Source: JASLEW01 sp035544895
GTDB lineage: Bacteria; Acidobacteriota; Thermoanaerobaculia; Multivoradales; UBA5704
Reading direction: 5' to 3'
Assembly: GCA_035544895.1 (NCBI GenBank)
Contig: DASZZM010000075.1
Coordinates: 97,616-161,615, forward strand
DNA length: 64,000 bases
Position 1 is the stretch's first letter. The number at the start of each line of letters is the position of its first letter. Shown here in pieces: positions 41,981 through 50,610 of the stretch. Position numbers and translations under genes: made by a program. The notes beneath the pieces were generated by a model. The model saw only the letters and a list, made by a program, of their open reading frames with translations. It did not search any database and was not told where the DNA came from.

Positions 41981-42901
41981 ATGTCGGGAGATCCGATGGG
42001 CGCCGCGGCGGAGGTCTCCGCGACGGAGGTCGACGAGCTCATTCTCGCCATAGACACCGGCTCCCCGCTGGTCAGCGTGGCGCTCGGGCGGCGCGGCAGC
42101 CCTGCCGCGGCGCGTGCGGTCGCGGTCGAGCGCTCGTCGCGGCAGCTCCTGGCCCTGGTCGCGGAGGTCTTGGACGAGCTGGGGGCGCGGCCGGCGGACC
42201 TGGGCGGGGTCGTGGCGCTGCGCGGCCCGGGCGGATTCACCGGATTGCGCGTCGGCCTGGCCACGGCGCTGGGCTTCCATCAGGCGCTGGGGATCAAGGC
42301 TCTCGCCCTTCCCACCCTCTTGACCCAGGCTGCCTGGTGGTCCGCGGCTGGCGCTCCCGAGGCGCTCCCGGCAGCCGGGCCGCCGGATGTCATCATCTCG
42401 GCGGTCGACGCCCTGCGCGGCGAGTGGTCCGCCCAGGCTTTCGCTCCCGGCCTGTTTCCGCGGGCGCTGTGCGAGATGGCCCTCGCCGCCGGCGACGAGC
42501 TCGCGCGGCTGGCTCCATCTCGGCCGGCAGGGGCTCATCTGGCTGCGCCGGCTGGGGCGGACCTGGCCGCGCCGGCTGGGGCCAGCCCGGCCGGACAGAT
42601 CGTCGTCGTGGGCTTCGGGGTCTCTCGGCTCGCGCGGCCGGCGCCGCCGGTGCCGGGAGTGCCGGCGGAAGGGCTCGGCCCCGCCGCCGTCCGCTACGTC
42701 GAACCCGGTCCCCTGGCTCCGGTTGCCCTGCGGCTCGCCGCGGCCATGCCGGCCAACGCCTGGCAGGCGGCCGAGCTGACGTCCCCCATCTACTCCCGCC
42801 CGCCGGCAATCACCACGCCGAAGCCGCGACGGCATCCGGCGCCTGGCCCGGCATCCGACCTGACACCAGGCCCGGCGGAGCGCAAGGCCGATGGAGGCTG
42901 A
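41981..42901 (+). CDS. tsaB: TsaB, tRNA threonylcarbamoyladenosine complex protein
   Basis: 306 residues; usual TsaB is about 230. N-terminal LILAIDTGSPLVSVALG and RGPGGFTGLRVGLATALGF (about 75-95) are the family blocks. A low-complexity insertion (about 183-206, AAPAGA repeated) from a 24-bp tandem repeat and a Pro-rich C-terminal extension raise the length. TsaB dimerises with TsaD for t6A synthesis. Upstream, divergent mutS; downstream rimI overlaps by 11 bp. Confidence 0.92.
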   Translation: MSGDPMGAAAEVSATEVDELILAIDTGSPLVSVALGRRGSPAAARAVAVERSSRQLLALVAEVLDELGARPADLGGVVALRGPGGFTGLRVGLATALGFHQALGIKALALPTLLTQAAWWSAAGAPEALPAAGPPDVIISAVDALRGEWSAQAFAPGLFPRALCEMALAAGDELARLAPSRPAGAHLAAPAGADLAAPAGASPAGQIVVVGFGVSRLARPAPPVPGVPAEGLGPAAVRYVEPGPLAPVALRLAAAMPANAWQAAELTSPIYSRPPAITTPKPRRHPAPGPASDLTPGPAERKADGG

Positions 42902-43337
42902 GACCTCGGTCCGCCGGGCCGCCGCCGCGGACCTCGCGCGCATCGCCGGCCTCGAAGCCGCCTGCTTCGCCGACCCCTGGTCGGAGACGCTGCTGGCCGG
43001 CGAGCTCGCCCACCCTTCCGCCCTCGTGCTGGTGGCTTGCCGCGGCGCCGGCCCGGCTGCCGGCTACGCCTGTTTCCGCCACGGCGGCGGCGAGGCCGAG
43101 CTGCTGCGCATTGCCGTGGACCCGGCCGAACGCGGCCGCGGCATCGCTCGCCAGCTCGTCGCCGCCGGATTCGACTGCCTGCGCGACGCCGCCGTCTCCG
43201 TCTGCCATCTCGAGGTCCGCCCCAGCAACCTCCCCGCCCAAGCCCTCTACCGCCGCCTCGGCTTCACCCCTTACGGCCGCCGCCGCGCCTACTACCGCGA
43301 CGGCAGCGACGCCCTTCTCTACTACCGCAGAATCTAG
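42891..43337 (+). CDS. rimI: Ribosomal protein S18 alanine N-acetyltransferase-like (GNAT)
   Basis: 148 residues. GNAT fold: ADLARIAGLEAACFADPWSE, LRIAVDPAERGRGIARQLV (acetyl-CoA binding Arg/Gly loop) and LEVRPSNLPAQALYRRLGFTPYGRRRAYY. In most genomes rimI follows tsaB; RimI acetylates S18 in E. coli. Confidence 0.9.
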   Translation: MEAETSVRRAAAADLARIAGLEAACFADPWSETLLAGELAHPSALVLVACRGAGPAAGYACFRHGGGEAELLRIAVDPAERGRGIARQLVAAGFDCLRDAAVSVCHLEVRPSNLPAQALYRRLGFTPYGRRRAYYRDGSDALLYYRRI

Positions 43338-43374
43338 TTCTCAAGTAGGCGCCGTTGGTGGACGACCCCGAGGT

Positions 43375-43500
43375 ATGAAACAGCGCTGCGATTTTGCGAT
43401 CGAGGACTGCTCACTGCGTCTATCGGATCGCCCCCCGCAACCCCTCGATCCCCTTCCCTCCCCTCCGGGGGGGAAGGGGACGCCCCCGCCCCTGGCGCAC
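43375..43500 (+). repeat. Dispersed GC-rich repeat, copy 4
   Basis: Same order as copy 1 (ATGAAACAGCGCTGCGA, CCCCCCGCAACCCCT, hairpin arms). Fills part of the 448-bp gap 43338-43785 between rimI and the DUF465 gene. The remaining 285 bp (43501-43785) shows no ORF or hairpin I would call. Confidence 0.8.
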
Positions 43501-43785
43501 TAAGTTCCGGCCGCGAAGTTTCACGGCCCCTTCATGCCTTGATCCGGCGCGAAACCGGGTGCTATCCTCCGATCGTCTAGAGGCATGCTCCCCGTCCACT
43601 CCAGCCGTTCGCCCGCGCCTCGCCATCCCTGGCGAGGCGCCCAGTCGCACCTAGCCCGCATTTCTCTTGCGGAGCCGGCGGCGCAGTGAGCTGGCTCGCC
43701 GCCGTTCGCTCGATTCGCCTTCCCTTCCGTTGCGGTGCCGGCCCATCGCGGACCGGGTCCATCCCCTTCCCAGGAGGTCGATGAC

Positions 43786-44019
43786 ATGCCCAGTCGGGAC
43801 GACTTGAAGGAAGAGTTGATCAAGACCGATGACCTGTTCCGCCGCTTGTACGAGGAGCACCGAGAGTACGAGCGGCGGCTGGCCGAGCTCAAGCAGAAAT
43901 CGCTGCCCTCGCAAGACGACGAGGCCGAAGAGAAAAAGATCAAACTGCACAAGCTGACCCTCAAAGACCGCATGGAAGAGATCCTGCGCGCGCACCGCGA
44001 TTCGCGGGTCACCGCCTAA
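43786..44019 (+). CDS. DUF465 (YdcH-like) protein
   Basis: 77 residues from ATG 43786 (CAGGAGG, spacing 8). Coiled-coil, charged: LIKTDDLFRRLYEEHREYERRLAELKQ, then LKDRMEEILRAHR. Family function unknown; often near cell-envelope genes. Followed by psd. Confidence 0.85.
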   Translation: MPSRDDLKEELIKTDDLFRRLYEEHREYERRLAELKQKSLPSQDDEAEEKKIKLHKLTLKDRMEEILRAHRDSRVTA

Positions 44020-44062
44020 GACGAAGGCGGATGGCCATGAGCCGAAGGGCATCCGCAGCGCG

Positions 44063-44713
44063 ATGAAGTTCGCCAGAGAGAGCTGGCCCTTCGTCCTGCC
44101 GTTTCCGGCGGCCGCGGCCGTTCTCGCCGCCCTCGGCCGGGGCGGCTGGGCGCTGGGAGCGCTCGCCGCCGGCGCGGGGGTGCTCGCCTTCTTTCGCGAC
44201 CCGCCGCGGCGATACTTGGGGGGGGAGGGCGAACCGGAGGCAGTGCTCGCCGCCGCGGACGGCAGAATCACCCGCGTCGACCGCATCGAGGATCCCGAGA
44301 TCGGCCCCGGCCGCTACCATCGCATCGTCACCTTCCTGTCGGTCTTCGCCGTCCACGTGCAGAGGGCGCCGGCGGCGGGCGAGGTCGTCGCCTCCCGCCG
44401 CGCCGCCGGCCGTAGGCTGGCCGCCTTCCGCGAAGAGGCGGGGGAGCTCAATGCGATGCACCTGACCGTCATCCGCCGCCCCAACGGCGACCTCATCGGG
44501 GTGCGCCAGATCGCCGGCCTGCTGGCGCGCCGCGTGGTCTGCTACCTGCGGGTGGGCGACCGCGTCCAGCGCGGCCAGCTCATGGGCCTGATCAAGTTCG
44601 GCTCCCGCGTCGACCTGCTGGTGCCGGACGCCTATCGCCTGCTCGTCGAGCCCGGGGGCCGCCCGCGCACCGGGGCCACTCCGGTCGCCCTGCCGCCGGG
44701 GGAGGTCTCGTGA
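44063..44713 (+). CDS. psd: Phosphatidylserine decarboxylase proenzyme
   Basis: 216 residues, the short form. Two hydrophobic N-terminal segments, then GRYHRIVTFLSVFAVHVQRAP and the processing site LIKFGSRVDLL (Gly-Ser; Ser becomes the pyruvoyl group) at about 180. Makes phosphatidylethanolamine. The pssA start overlaps its stop (GTGA). Confidence 0.92.
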   Translation: MKFARESWPFVLPFPAAAAVLAALGRGGWALGALAAGAGVLAFFRDPPRRYLGGEGEPEAVLAAADGRITRVDRIEDPEIGPGRYHRIVTFLSVFAVHVQRAPAAGEVVASRRAAGRRLAAFREEAGELNAMHLTVIRRPNGDLIGVRQIAGLLARRVVCYLRVGDRVQRGQLMGLIKFGSRVDLLVPDAYRLLVEPGGRPRTGATPVALPPGEVS

Positions 44714-45561
44714 GGCCCCCCGCCGAGCGCGCGCCGCGCGGGCGGCCGCGCAAGCTGCTGCGGCGCGGCATCCCCCTGCTGCCGACCCTGTTCACCACCG
44801 GCAACGTCCTGCTCGGCTTCTATGCCGTCATCACCGGTCTCAACGGCGAGTTCCAGAGGGCGGCGCTGCTGGTTTTCATCGCCGGCGTCCTCGACGGGCT
44901 GGACGGGCGAATCGCGCGCATGACCGGCACCGAAACCGACTTCGGCAAGGAGTTCGACTCCCTTGCCGACGTGATCACGTTCGGCTTCGCGCCGGCGCTC
45001 CTCACCTATCTGTGGGGCGTCAAGGACCTGGCCCGCGACGCCTGGCTCGTGCCGCTGTTCTACGTCGTCTGCGTGGCGCTCCGCCTCGCCCGCTTCAACG
45101 TCCAGGTCAAGCCGCTCGACAGCCGTTTCTTCGTCGGACTGCCCGCGCCGGCCGGGGCCGGCGCCATCTGCTCGCTGCTGTTCTTCGCCCCGGATCCTTC
45201 GTGGCGCGAATGGATGGCGGCGCTCATGGCCGCGTCCCTGCTGCTGGCGAGCGTGCTGATGATTTCCACCTTCCGCTATCGCAGCTTCAAGAAGTTCGAC
45301 CTGACCAGGCGCTGGAGCTACCGCGCCGCGGCATTCCTGGCGGTCATCGTGCTGGTCATCTTCCGCAACCCACAGGCCACCTTCCTGGTCATCGCGCTGC
45401 TCTACACCGCCTCCGGCCCCCTGACCTTCCTGTGGAGCCGCCTCCGCCACCTGCGCCGCCCGCCGCCGGCCGAGCTGCCGCCGCCTGCGGTCGAGGCGCT
45501 TCTGCCGCCGCCCGCGAGCTCGGCGGCGCCGCGGCACCCGCCGGACGACTCCGAAGCGTGA
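44710..45561 (+). CDS. pssA: CDP-diacylglycerol-serine O-phosphatidyltransferase
   Basis: 283 residues from GTG 44710. CDP-alcohol phosphotransferase motif DGLDGRIARMTGTETDFG, then EFDSLADVITFG, with several membrane segments; Pro-rich C-tail. Supplies phosphatidylserine to the preceding enzyme. Operon psd-pssA. Confidence 0.93.
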   Translation: MRPPAERAPRGRPRKLLRRGIPLLPTLFTTGNVLLGFYAVITGLNGEFQRAALLVFIAGVLDGLDGRIARMTGTETDFGKEFDSLADVITFGFAPALLTYLWGVKDLARDAWLVPLFYVVCVALRLARFNVQVKPLDSRFFVGLPAPAGAGAICSLLFFAPDPSWREWMAALMAASLLLASVLMISTFRYRSFKKFDLTRRWSYRAAAFLAVIVLVIFRNPQATFLVIALLYTASGPLTFLWSRLRHLRRPPPAELPPPAVEALLPPPASSAAPRHPPDDSEA

Positions 45562-45580
45562 GCATGAAAAGAGCCGGGCA

Positions 45581-46591
45581 GTGAGCGTCCTCGCCGTCCT
45601 CCACCCGACCAATCTGCTGGGCAAAGAGTTGCGCGAGCGCCTGGAGAGCGGCCGCGACGGCCTGCACTGGACGGAGCTCCGCCTGCTCAGCACTCAGGAA
45701 GACGAGATCGGCACGCTGACCGAGGTCGGCGGCGCCGCCGCCATCGTTCAGAGGTACGAGCCGGACAGCCTGCAGGGGATCGATGCCATCTTCTTCTGCG
45801 GCCCGATCGCGGCCAACCGGCCGGTGCTCGCCGAGATCCCCGCCGGCCTGACCGCGGTCGTCCTGTCGCCGGATGCCACGCGCGGCGACGGCATGCCGGT
45901 CGTGGCGGGAGTCAACACCGCGGCCGCCTCGCGCGGCGCCGTGCTCCTCTCGCCGCATCCGGCGGTGGTCCTGATCGCCCACCTGCTGCACTCCCTCTCC
46001 GCGCTCGCGCCGCGCGAGGCGGTGGGCACGGTGATCCAGCCGGCCTCGCAGCACGACACCCCCGGCGTCGAGGAGCTGTTCGAGCAGACCCGCCAGATCG
46101 TCGCCATGGCCCAGCGGCGCCGCTCTCAGGTCTTCGGCGCCCAGCTCGCCTTCAACCTGATGCCGGCGGCCATCCCGGCCGAGACCGTAACCGAGGTCCT
46201 GGCCGCGGTCCTGGACGGGCCTGCCCACCCTGCAAGAAACGCCGGCCCTCCGCGCCAGCCGCGGGCCAAGGCCGGCAGCAGCGTGCCGGTCAGCCTGCAG
46301 CTCCTCCAGGGCGGCATCTTCCACGGCCTCGCGGCCAGCCTTCTGGTCCGCCTGGCCGGCGACCCCGGCCTGCCCGCCCTGCGCCGCGCGCTCGCCGACT
46401 GGCCCTACCTGCAGCTCGCCTCCAACCCCCGTCACCTCGGCCCCATCGATGCCGCGGCGAGCGATCGCATCCTGATCGGCACCCCGCGCAAGGACGCGCG
46501 GGACGGAGGCTTCTGGCTCTGGGCGGTGATGGACAACCTGACCCGCGGCGGGGCGCTCAACGCCGTCGAGATCGCCGCCGCGACCCTCTGA
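45581..46591 (+). CDS. Aspartate-semialdehyde dehydrogenase-like protein without the catalytic Cys
   Basis: 336 residues, GTG start 45581. N-terminal Rossmann-like VLAVLHPTNLLGKELRERLE, FNLMPAAIP and ASQHDTPGVEELFEQT blocks resemble Asd/USG-1. The catalytic NCST block is replaced by LLSPHPAVVLIAHLL, so dehydrogenase activity is unlikely. USG-1-like paralogues of this kind exist; function unknown. Confidence 0.72.
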   Translation: MSVLAVLHPTNLLGKELRERLESGRDGLHWTELRLLSTQEDEIGTLTEVGGAAAIVQRYEPDSLQGIDAIFFCGPIAANRPVLAEIPAGLTAVVLSPDATRGDGMPVVAGVNTAAASRGAVLLSPHPAVVLIAHLLHSLSALAPREAVGTVIQPASQHDTPGVEELFEQTRQIVAMAQRRRSQVFGAQLAFNLMPAAIPAETVTEVLAAVLDGPAHPARNAGPPRQPRAKAGSSVPVSLQLLQGGIFHGLAASLLVRLAGDPGLPALRRALADWPYLQLASNPRHLGPIDAAASDRILIGTPRKDARDGGFWLWAVMDNLTRGGALNAVEIAAATL

Positions 46592-46629
46592 TCCTGTAAA
46601 CTCGCCCCCGGGAAAGGCAGGTTCTCATC

Positions 46630-47100
46630 ATGCAAAAGGCAACCTTTGGAGCCGGCTGTTTCTGGGGAGTCGAGGCGGCTTTCCGGCAGATCGAAGGCGT
46701 GACCGCCACGGCGGTCGGCTACTCCGGCGGCACCCTCGAGAACCCGACCTATCGCGACGTCTGCACCGACCGCACCGGGCATGCCGAGGTCGTCGAGGTC
46801 GAGTACGATCCCGCGCGGGTCTCCTACGACGACCTGTTGCGGGTTTTCTGGGACTCTCACGACCCGACGACTCTCAACTGCCAAGGTCCCGACGTTGGCA
46901 CGCAGTACCGCTCCGTCATCTTCTTCCACACCCCCGAGCAGGAGGCCGCGGCGGCCGCCTCCAAGGAGAAGCTGGAGCGCTCCGGTCGTTTCAAGCGGCC
47001 CATCGTCACCGCGATCGCTCCCGCCGGGACCTTCTATCGCGCCGAGGACTACCACCAGCAATACCTGGAGAAACGCGGCCTCGCCACCTGCAGGATCTAG
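46630..47100 (+). CDS. msrA: Peptide methionine sulfoxide reductase A
   Basis: 156 residues. Catalytic GAGCFWGVEAAF (Cys10), YSGG, GTQYRSVIFFH and the EDYHQQYLEK tail are full-length features of MsrA. Reduces methionine-S-sulfoxide in proteins. Confidence 0.95.
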   Translation: MQKATFGAGCFWGVEAAFRQIEGVTATAVGYSGGTLENPTYRDVCTDRTGHAEVVEVEYDPARVSYDDLLRVFWDSHDPTTLNCQGPDVGTQYRSVIFFHTPEQEAAAAASKEKLERSGRFKRPIVTAIAPAGTFYRAEDYHQQYLEKRGLATCRI

Positions 47101-47218
47101 GCACTAGCCGCGGTTCCGGCGCGCGCGGGCCGCGCCGGCCTTTCGCCCGCCGGTGCAGCTCGGTTAGACTCTGCCAGCACCAGTTCGATCTTCGGGTCAA
47201 AGAGAAGGAGGAGCCGCG

Positions 47219-48019
47219 ATGGCGAAGAGGGGCGTAGGGGCGATCGTCTGTCTGTTCCTGGGCTTGTTGCTTGCCGGCTGTTTCGACGTCGAGCAGTCTC
47301 TGCGGCTCGAGCGCGACCTCTCGGGACAGGCGAGCTTCTCGATGACCGTCAACCTCGAGCCGCTGGCCGACATGGCGGTCCGCATGCAGCGCGGCATGGC
47401 AGGCAAACAAGGCGAACCCACCCCGGCCGAGCTCGCCGCGGCGCGCAAGGAGTTCATCGCCTCGCGCAAGAAAAGCGACACCGATTTCACGGCCAAGAGG
47501 GCCGCCTTCGAGAAGAGCCTTCCTCCCGGCGTCAAGCTCCTAGATTCCCGGGTCGACGATCAAGGTCTGAAGGTGGTCGCCCACTTCACCTTCTCCTTCG
47601 ACAACGTGGCCAAGCTCTCACAGATCCAGTTCCCCAGCGAGGGCGGGCAGCAGCAACAGCAGCCCGGCGGCAAGAACCCCTTCGACCAGCCCTTCGGCGG
47701 GCTGCGCGTCGTCGACGAGGGCAGCACCATCCTGGTCACCAGCGTCCCGACCAACCCGCTGCCCAACACGCAGGGGTCGAAACCGGGAGGAAGCGGCGGC
47801 GGCGACCAAGCCATGCCCCCCGAGGCGAAAAAACAGCTCGAGGAAGCCTTCAAGGGCCTGCACATCGGCTTCAAGATCGACACCCCCCTGACCGTCCTCA
47901 GCTCCAACGCGACGCGGCGGGAGGGCAGCACCCTGTACTGGGACTACGACCTGGACTCGATGATCAAGATGTCGCAGCAGCAGGCGGCCGAGGGTGTCCG
48001 GGCACGATTCCGCAAGTGA
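47219..48019 (+). CDS. Lipoprotein of unknown function
   Basis: 266 residues. Signal peptide with lipobox LLLAGC (Cys20), then FDVEQSLRLERDLSGQASFSMTVNLEPL, a beta-rich region resembling LppM-like (DUF3153-type) lipoproteins. Overlaps by 26 bp with the next gene. A Gln/Gly-rich linker is in the middle. Confidence 0.8.
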   Translation: MAKRGVGAIVCLFLGLLLAGCFDVEQSLRLERDLSGQASFSMTVNLEPLADMAVRMQRGMAGKQGEPTPAELAAARKEFIASRKKSDTDFTAKRAAFEKSLPPGVKLLDSRVDDQGLKVVAHFTFSFDNVAKLSQIQFPSEGGQQQQQPGGKNPFDQPFGGLRVVDEGSTILVTSVPTNPLPNTQGSKPGGSGGGDQAMPPEAKKQLEEAFKGLHIGFKIDTPLTVLSSNATRREGSTLYWDYDLDSMIKMSQQQAAEGVRARFRK

Positions 48020-50546
48020 GCCGGAGGCGGCCGTCGCCGCCCCCGACCCCTCCCCATCCGATATCGAGCAGGGGCTCGAGCCTTATCGCTTGCTGTTCGA
48101 GAGCAACCCTCTGCCGATGTGGGTCTACGATTCCGAGACCCTGCGCTTCCTGGCCGTCAACGAGGCCGCCATCGCGCACTACGGCTACTCCCGCGACGAG
48201 TTCTTGGCGATGACCATCAACGACATCCGCCCGGCGGAGGAAGTCCCGGCCCTGCACGAGGACCTCAAGACCAATACGGTGGGCCACACGATGGGCGCAA
48301 GCCGGTGGACCCATCGCACCAGGGACGGCCAGCTCATCGAAGTTGAGGTCGCCTCCCATTCGCTGGGCTTCGCCGGCCGGCGGGCGCGCATCGTCCTCGC
48401 CAATGACATTACCCGCCGCATCCAGGCGGAAGCCGAAACCCGGCGGTCGCTGTCGCTGCTGCAATCGACCCTCGAGTCGACCGCCGACGGCATCCTGGTG
48501 GTCGACCGGCAGGGCAAGGTGGTCTCCTACAACCGGCGTTTCGCCCAGATCTGGGGCATCCGCGACGAGCTCCTGCGCACCCGCGACGACGAGTCCCTGC
48601 TCGCCTCGGTGCTCGATCAGCTGCGCAATCCCGAGGCTTTCCTCAAGAAGGTGCGCGAGCTCTATGCCGACTCCGAGGGAGAGAGCTTCGACGTCCTCGA
48701 GTTCGCGGACGGACGCATCGTCGAGCGCTACTCCATCCCGCAGCTGCTCGACGGCCAGCCGGTCGGGCGGGTCTGGAGCTTCCGCGACGTCACCGAGAGG
48801 CGCCGCGCCGAAGAAGCGCTGCGCGCCTCCGAAGAGCGTTACCGCAAGCTCTTCGAGCGCAATCTCGCGGGCGTCTTCCGCAACACCATCAACGGCCGGG
48901 TGGTCGACTGCAACGACGCCTACGCGCGCATCCTCGGCTTCGGCGCCCGCGGCGAGTGCATCGGCCGCAACCTGCCGGGCTTCTACGCCGATGCCTGGCG
49001 GCGTTCCGCGGTCCTCGAGTCGTTGCGCCAGCAGGGCACCCTCTCCGACCAGGAGATCTGCCTGCGGCGCGCCGACGGCAGCCCGGTGTGGGTGCTCGCC
49101 AACTTCACCCTGCTGCCCGGCCGCGGCGCCGATCCGGAGCTGGTGGAAGGGACCCTGGTCGACATCACCCAGCGCAAGAACGCCGAGAGCCAGATCGTCT
49201 ACCAGGCCTACCACGACATCCTGACCGGCCTGCCCAACCGCATGCTCTTCCACGACCGCTTGACCCACGCTCTTGCCCATGCGCGGCGCAGCGCGCACGG
49301 CCTGGCCGTGCTGTTTCTCGATCTCGACCAGTTCAAGCTGGTCAACGACACTCTGGGCCACGCCGCGGGAGACCGCCTCCTGCAGGTCGTGGCCGCGCGC
49401 CTGCAACAGGTGGTGCGGGAGAGCGACACCGTGGCGCGCGTCGGCGGCGACGAGTTCACCCTGCTGCTGACCGGCGCCTCGGAAGGCTCCGCCGCGGCGA
49501 AAATGGCACAGAAGGTCCTCGAGATCGTCGCCCGGCCGGCCGACCTGGACGGCCACCGCCTCTACATCACGACGAGCGTCGGGATCAGCCTCTTTCCGGC
49601 CGACGGGACCGACGCCGAGGCGCTGCTGACCAGCGCCGACATCGCCATGTATCGCGCCAAAGAGATGGGGCGCAATGGCTTCCAGCTGTGCACTCCGGCG
49701 ATGAACGCCAAGTCGCTCGAGCGGCTCACTCTCGAGGGAGACCTGCGGCTGGCCCTGGAGCGCGGCGAGCTCAGGCTCCTCTACCAGCCGCAGATCGATC
49801 TGGCGAGCGGCCAGGCGCTCGGCGTCGAAGCCTTGTTGCGCTGGCAGCATCCGCAGCGCGGGCTGCTGCTGCCAGCGATCTTCATCGGCATTGCCGAAGA
49901 GACGCGCCTGATCGTGCCGATCGGCGAGTGGGCCCTGCGCACGGCCTGCGAGCAGGCGCGCGCCTGGCACGCCCGCGGCTTCTCGCAGATGCGCATGGCC
50001 GTCAACCTGTCGGCCTTGCAGTTTCAGCAGCGCAATCTCGTCGCCGCGGTTGCCGCCATCTTCGCCGAGACCGGGGTCGATCCCCGGTTCGTCGACCTCG
50101 AGATCACCGAGAGCGCGGCCATGCAGAACGTGGAGCTGACGATCGAGGTGCTGGCGGCGCTGCGTGAGATGGGCGTGCGCATCGCCATCGACGACTTCGG
50201 CACCGGCCACGCCTCGCTGATCTACCTCAAGCAGTTCCCCATCGACGCCCTCAAGGTCGACCGCGGCTTCATCTCGGACATGGAGGCCAGCCGGGAAGCG
50301 CGCGCCATCGTCAGCGCCATCATCGGCCTCGCCCACGGCCTCGGGCTCACCGTGATCGCCGAAGGGGTGGAGAGCGCGGGCCAGCTCCGCCTGCTGGCCG
50401 AGAGCGGCTGCGACGAGTACCAGGGCTTCCTGGTCAGCGGCCCGATCGACCCCTCCGCCGTCGAGGGCTACTTCATCCGCCCCCACCGGCGCGCCGCCCG
50501 CCGCAGCCGCGCGCGTCCCCGCCCCCGCCACTCCCCCGCCCCGTAG
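47994..50546 (+). CDS. PAS-GGDEF-EAL cyclic-di-GMP enzyme
   Basis: 850 residues, GTG start. Three PAS domains (about 25-140, 150-265, 275-395). The GGDEF domain (about 410-560) has an intact active-site GGDEF (RVGGDEFTLLL). The EAL domain (about 585-830) has GVEALLRW, EITES, DDFGTGHASLIYLKQFP and AEGVE, the residues needed for phosphodiesterase. Cytoplasmic with no membrane segments. Product of both activities depends on the sensor. Confidence 0.93.
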   Translation: MSGHDSASEPEAAVAAPDPSPSDIEQGLEPYRLLFESNPLPMWVYDSETLRFLAVNEAAIAHYGYSRDEFLAMTINDIRPAEEVPALHEDLKTNTVGHTMGASRWTHRTRDGQLIEVEVASHSLGFAGRRARIVLANDITRRIQAEAETRRSLSLLQSTLESTADGILVVDRQGKVVSYNRRFAQIWGIRDELLRTRDDESLLASVLDQLRNPEAFLKKVRELYADSEGESFDVLEFADGRIVERYSIPQLLDGQPVGRVWSFRDVTERRRAEEALRASEERYRKLFERNLAGVFRNTINGRVVDCNDAYARILGFGARGECIGRNLPGFYADAWRRSAVLESLRQQGTLSDQEICLRRADGSPVWVLANFTLLPGRGADPELVEGTLVDITQRKNAESQIVYQAYHDILTGLPNRMLFHDRLTHALAHARRSAHGLAVLFLDLDQFKLVNDTLGHAAGDRLLQVVAARLQQVVRESDTVARVGGDEFTLLLTGASEGSAAAKMAQKVLEIVARPADLDGHRLYITTSVGISLFPADGTDAEALLTSADIAMYRAKEMGRNGFQLCTPAMNAKSLERLTLEGDLRLALERGELRLLYQPQIDLASGQALGVEALLRWQHPQRGLLLPAIFIGIAEETRLIVPIGEWALRTACEQARAWHARGFSQMRMAVNLSALQFQQRNLVAAVAAIFAETGVDPRFVDLEITESAAMQNVELTIEVLAALREMGVRIAIDDFGTGHASLIYLKQFPIDALKVDRGFISDMEASREARAIVSAIIGLAHGLGLTVIAEGVESAGQLRLLAESGCDEYQGFLVSGPIDPSAVEGYFIRPHRRAARRSRARPRPRHSPAP

Positions 50547-50610
50547 GGATCGCCGCCAGCGCTGCCAGTCGGGCGTGGCGGACCGGACCAATCGGGTTCG
50601 TACCGGCATC

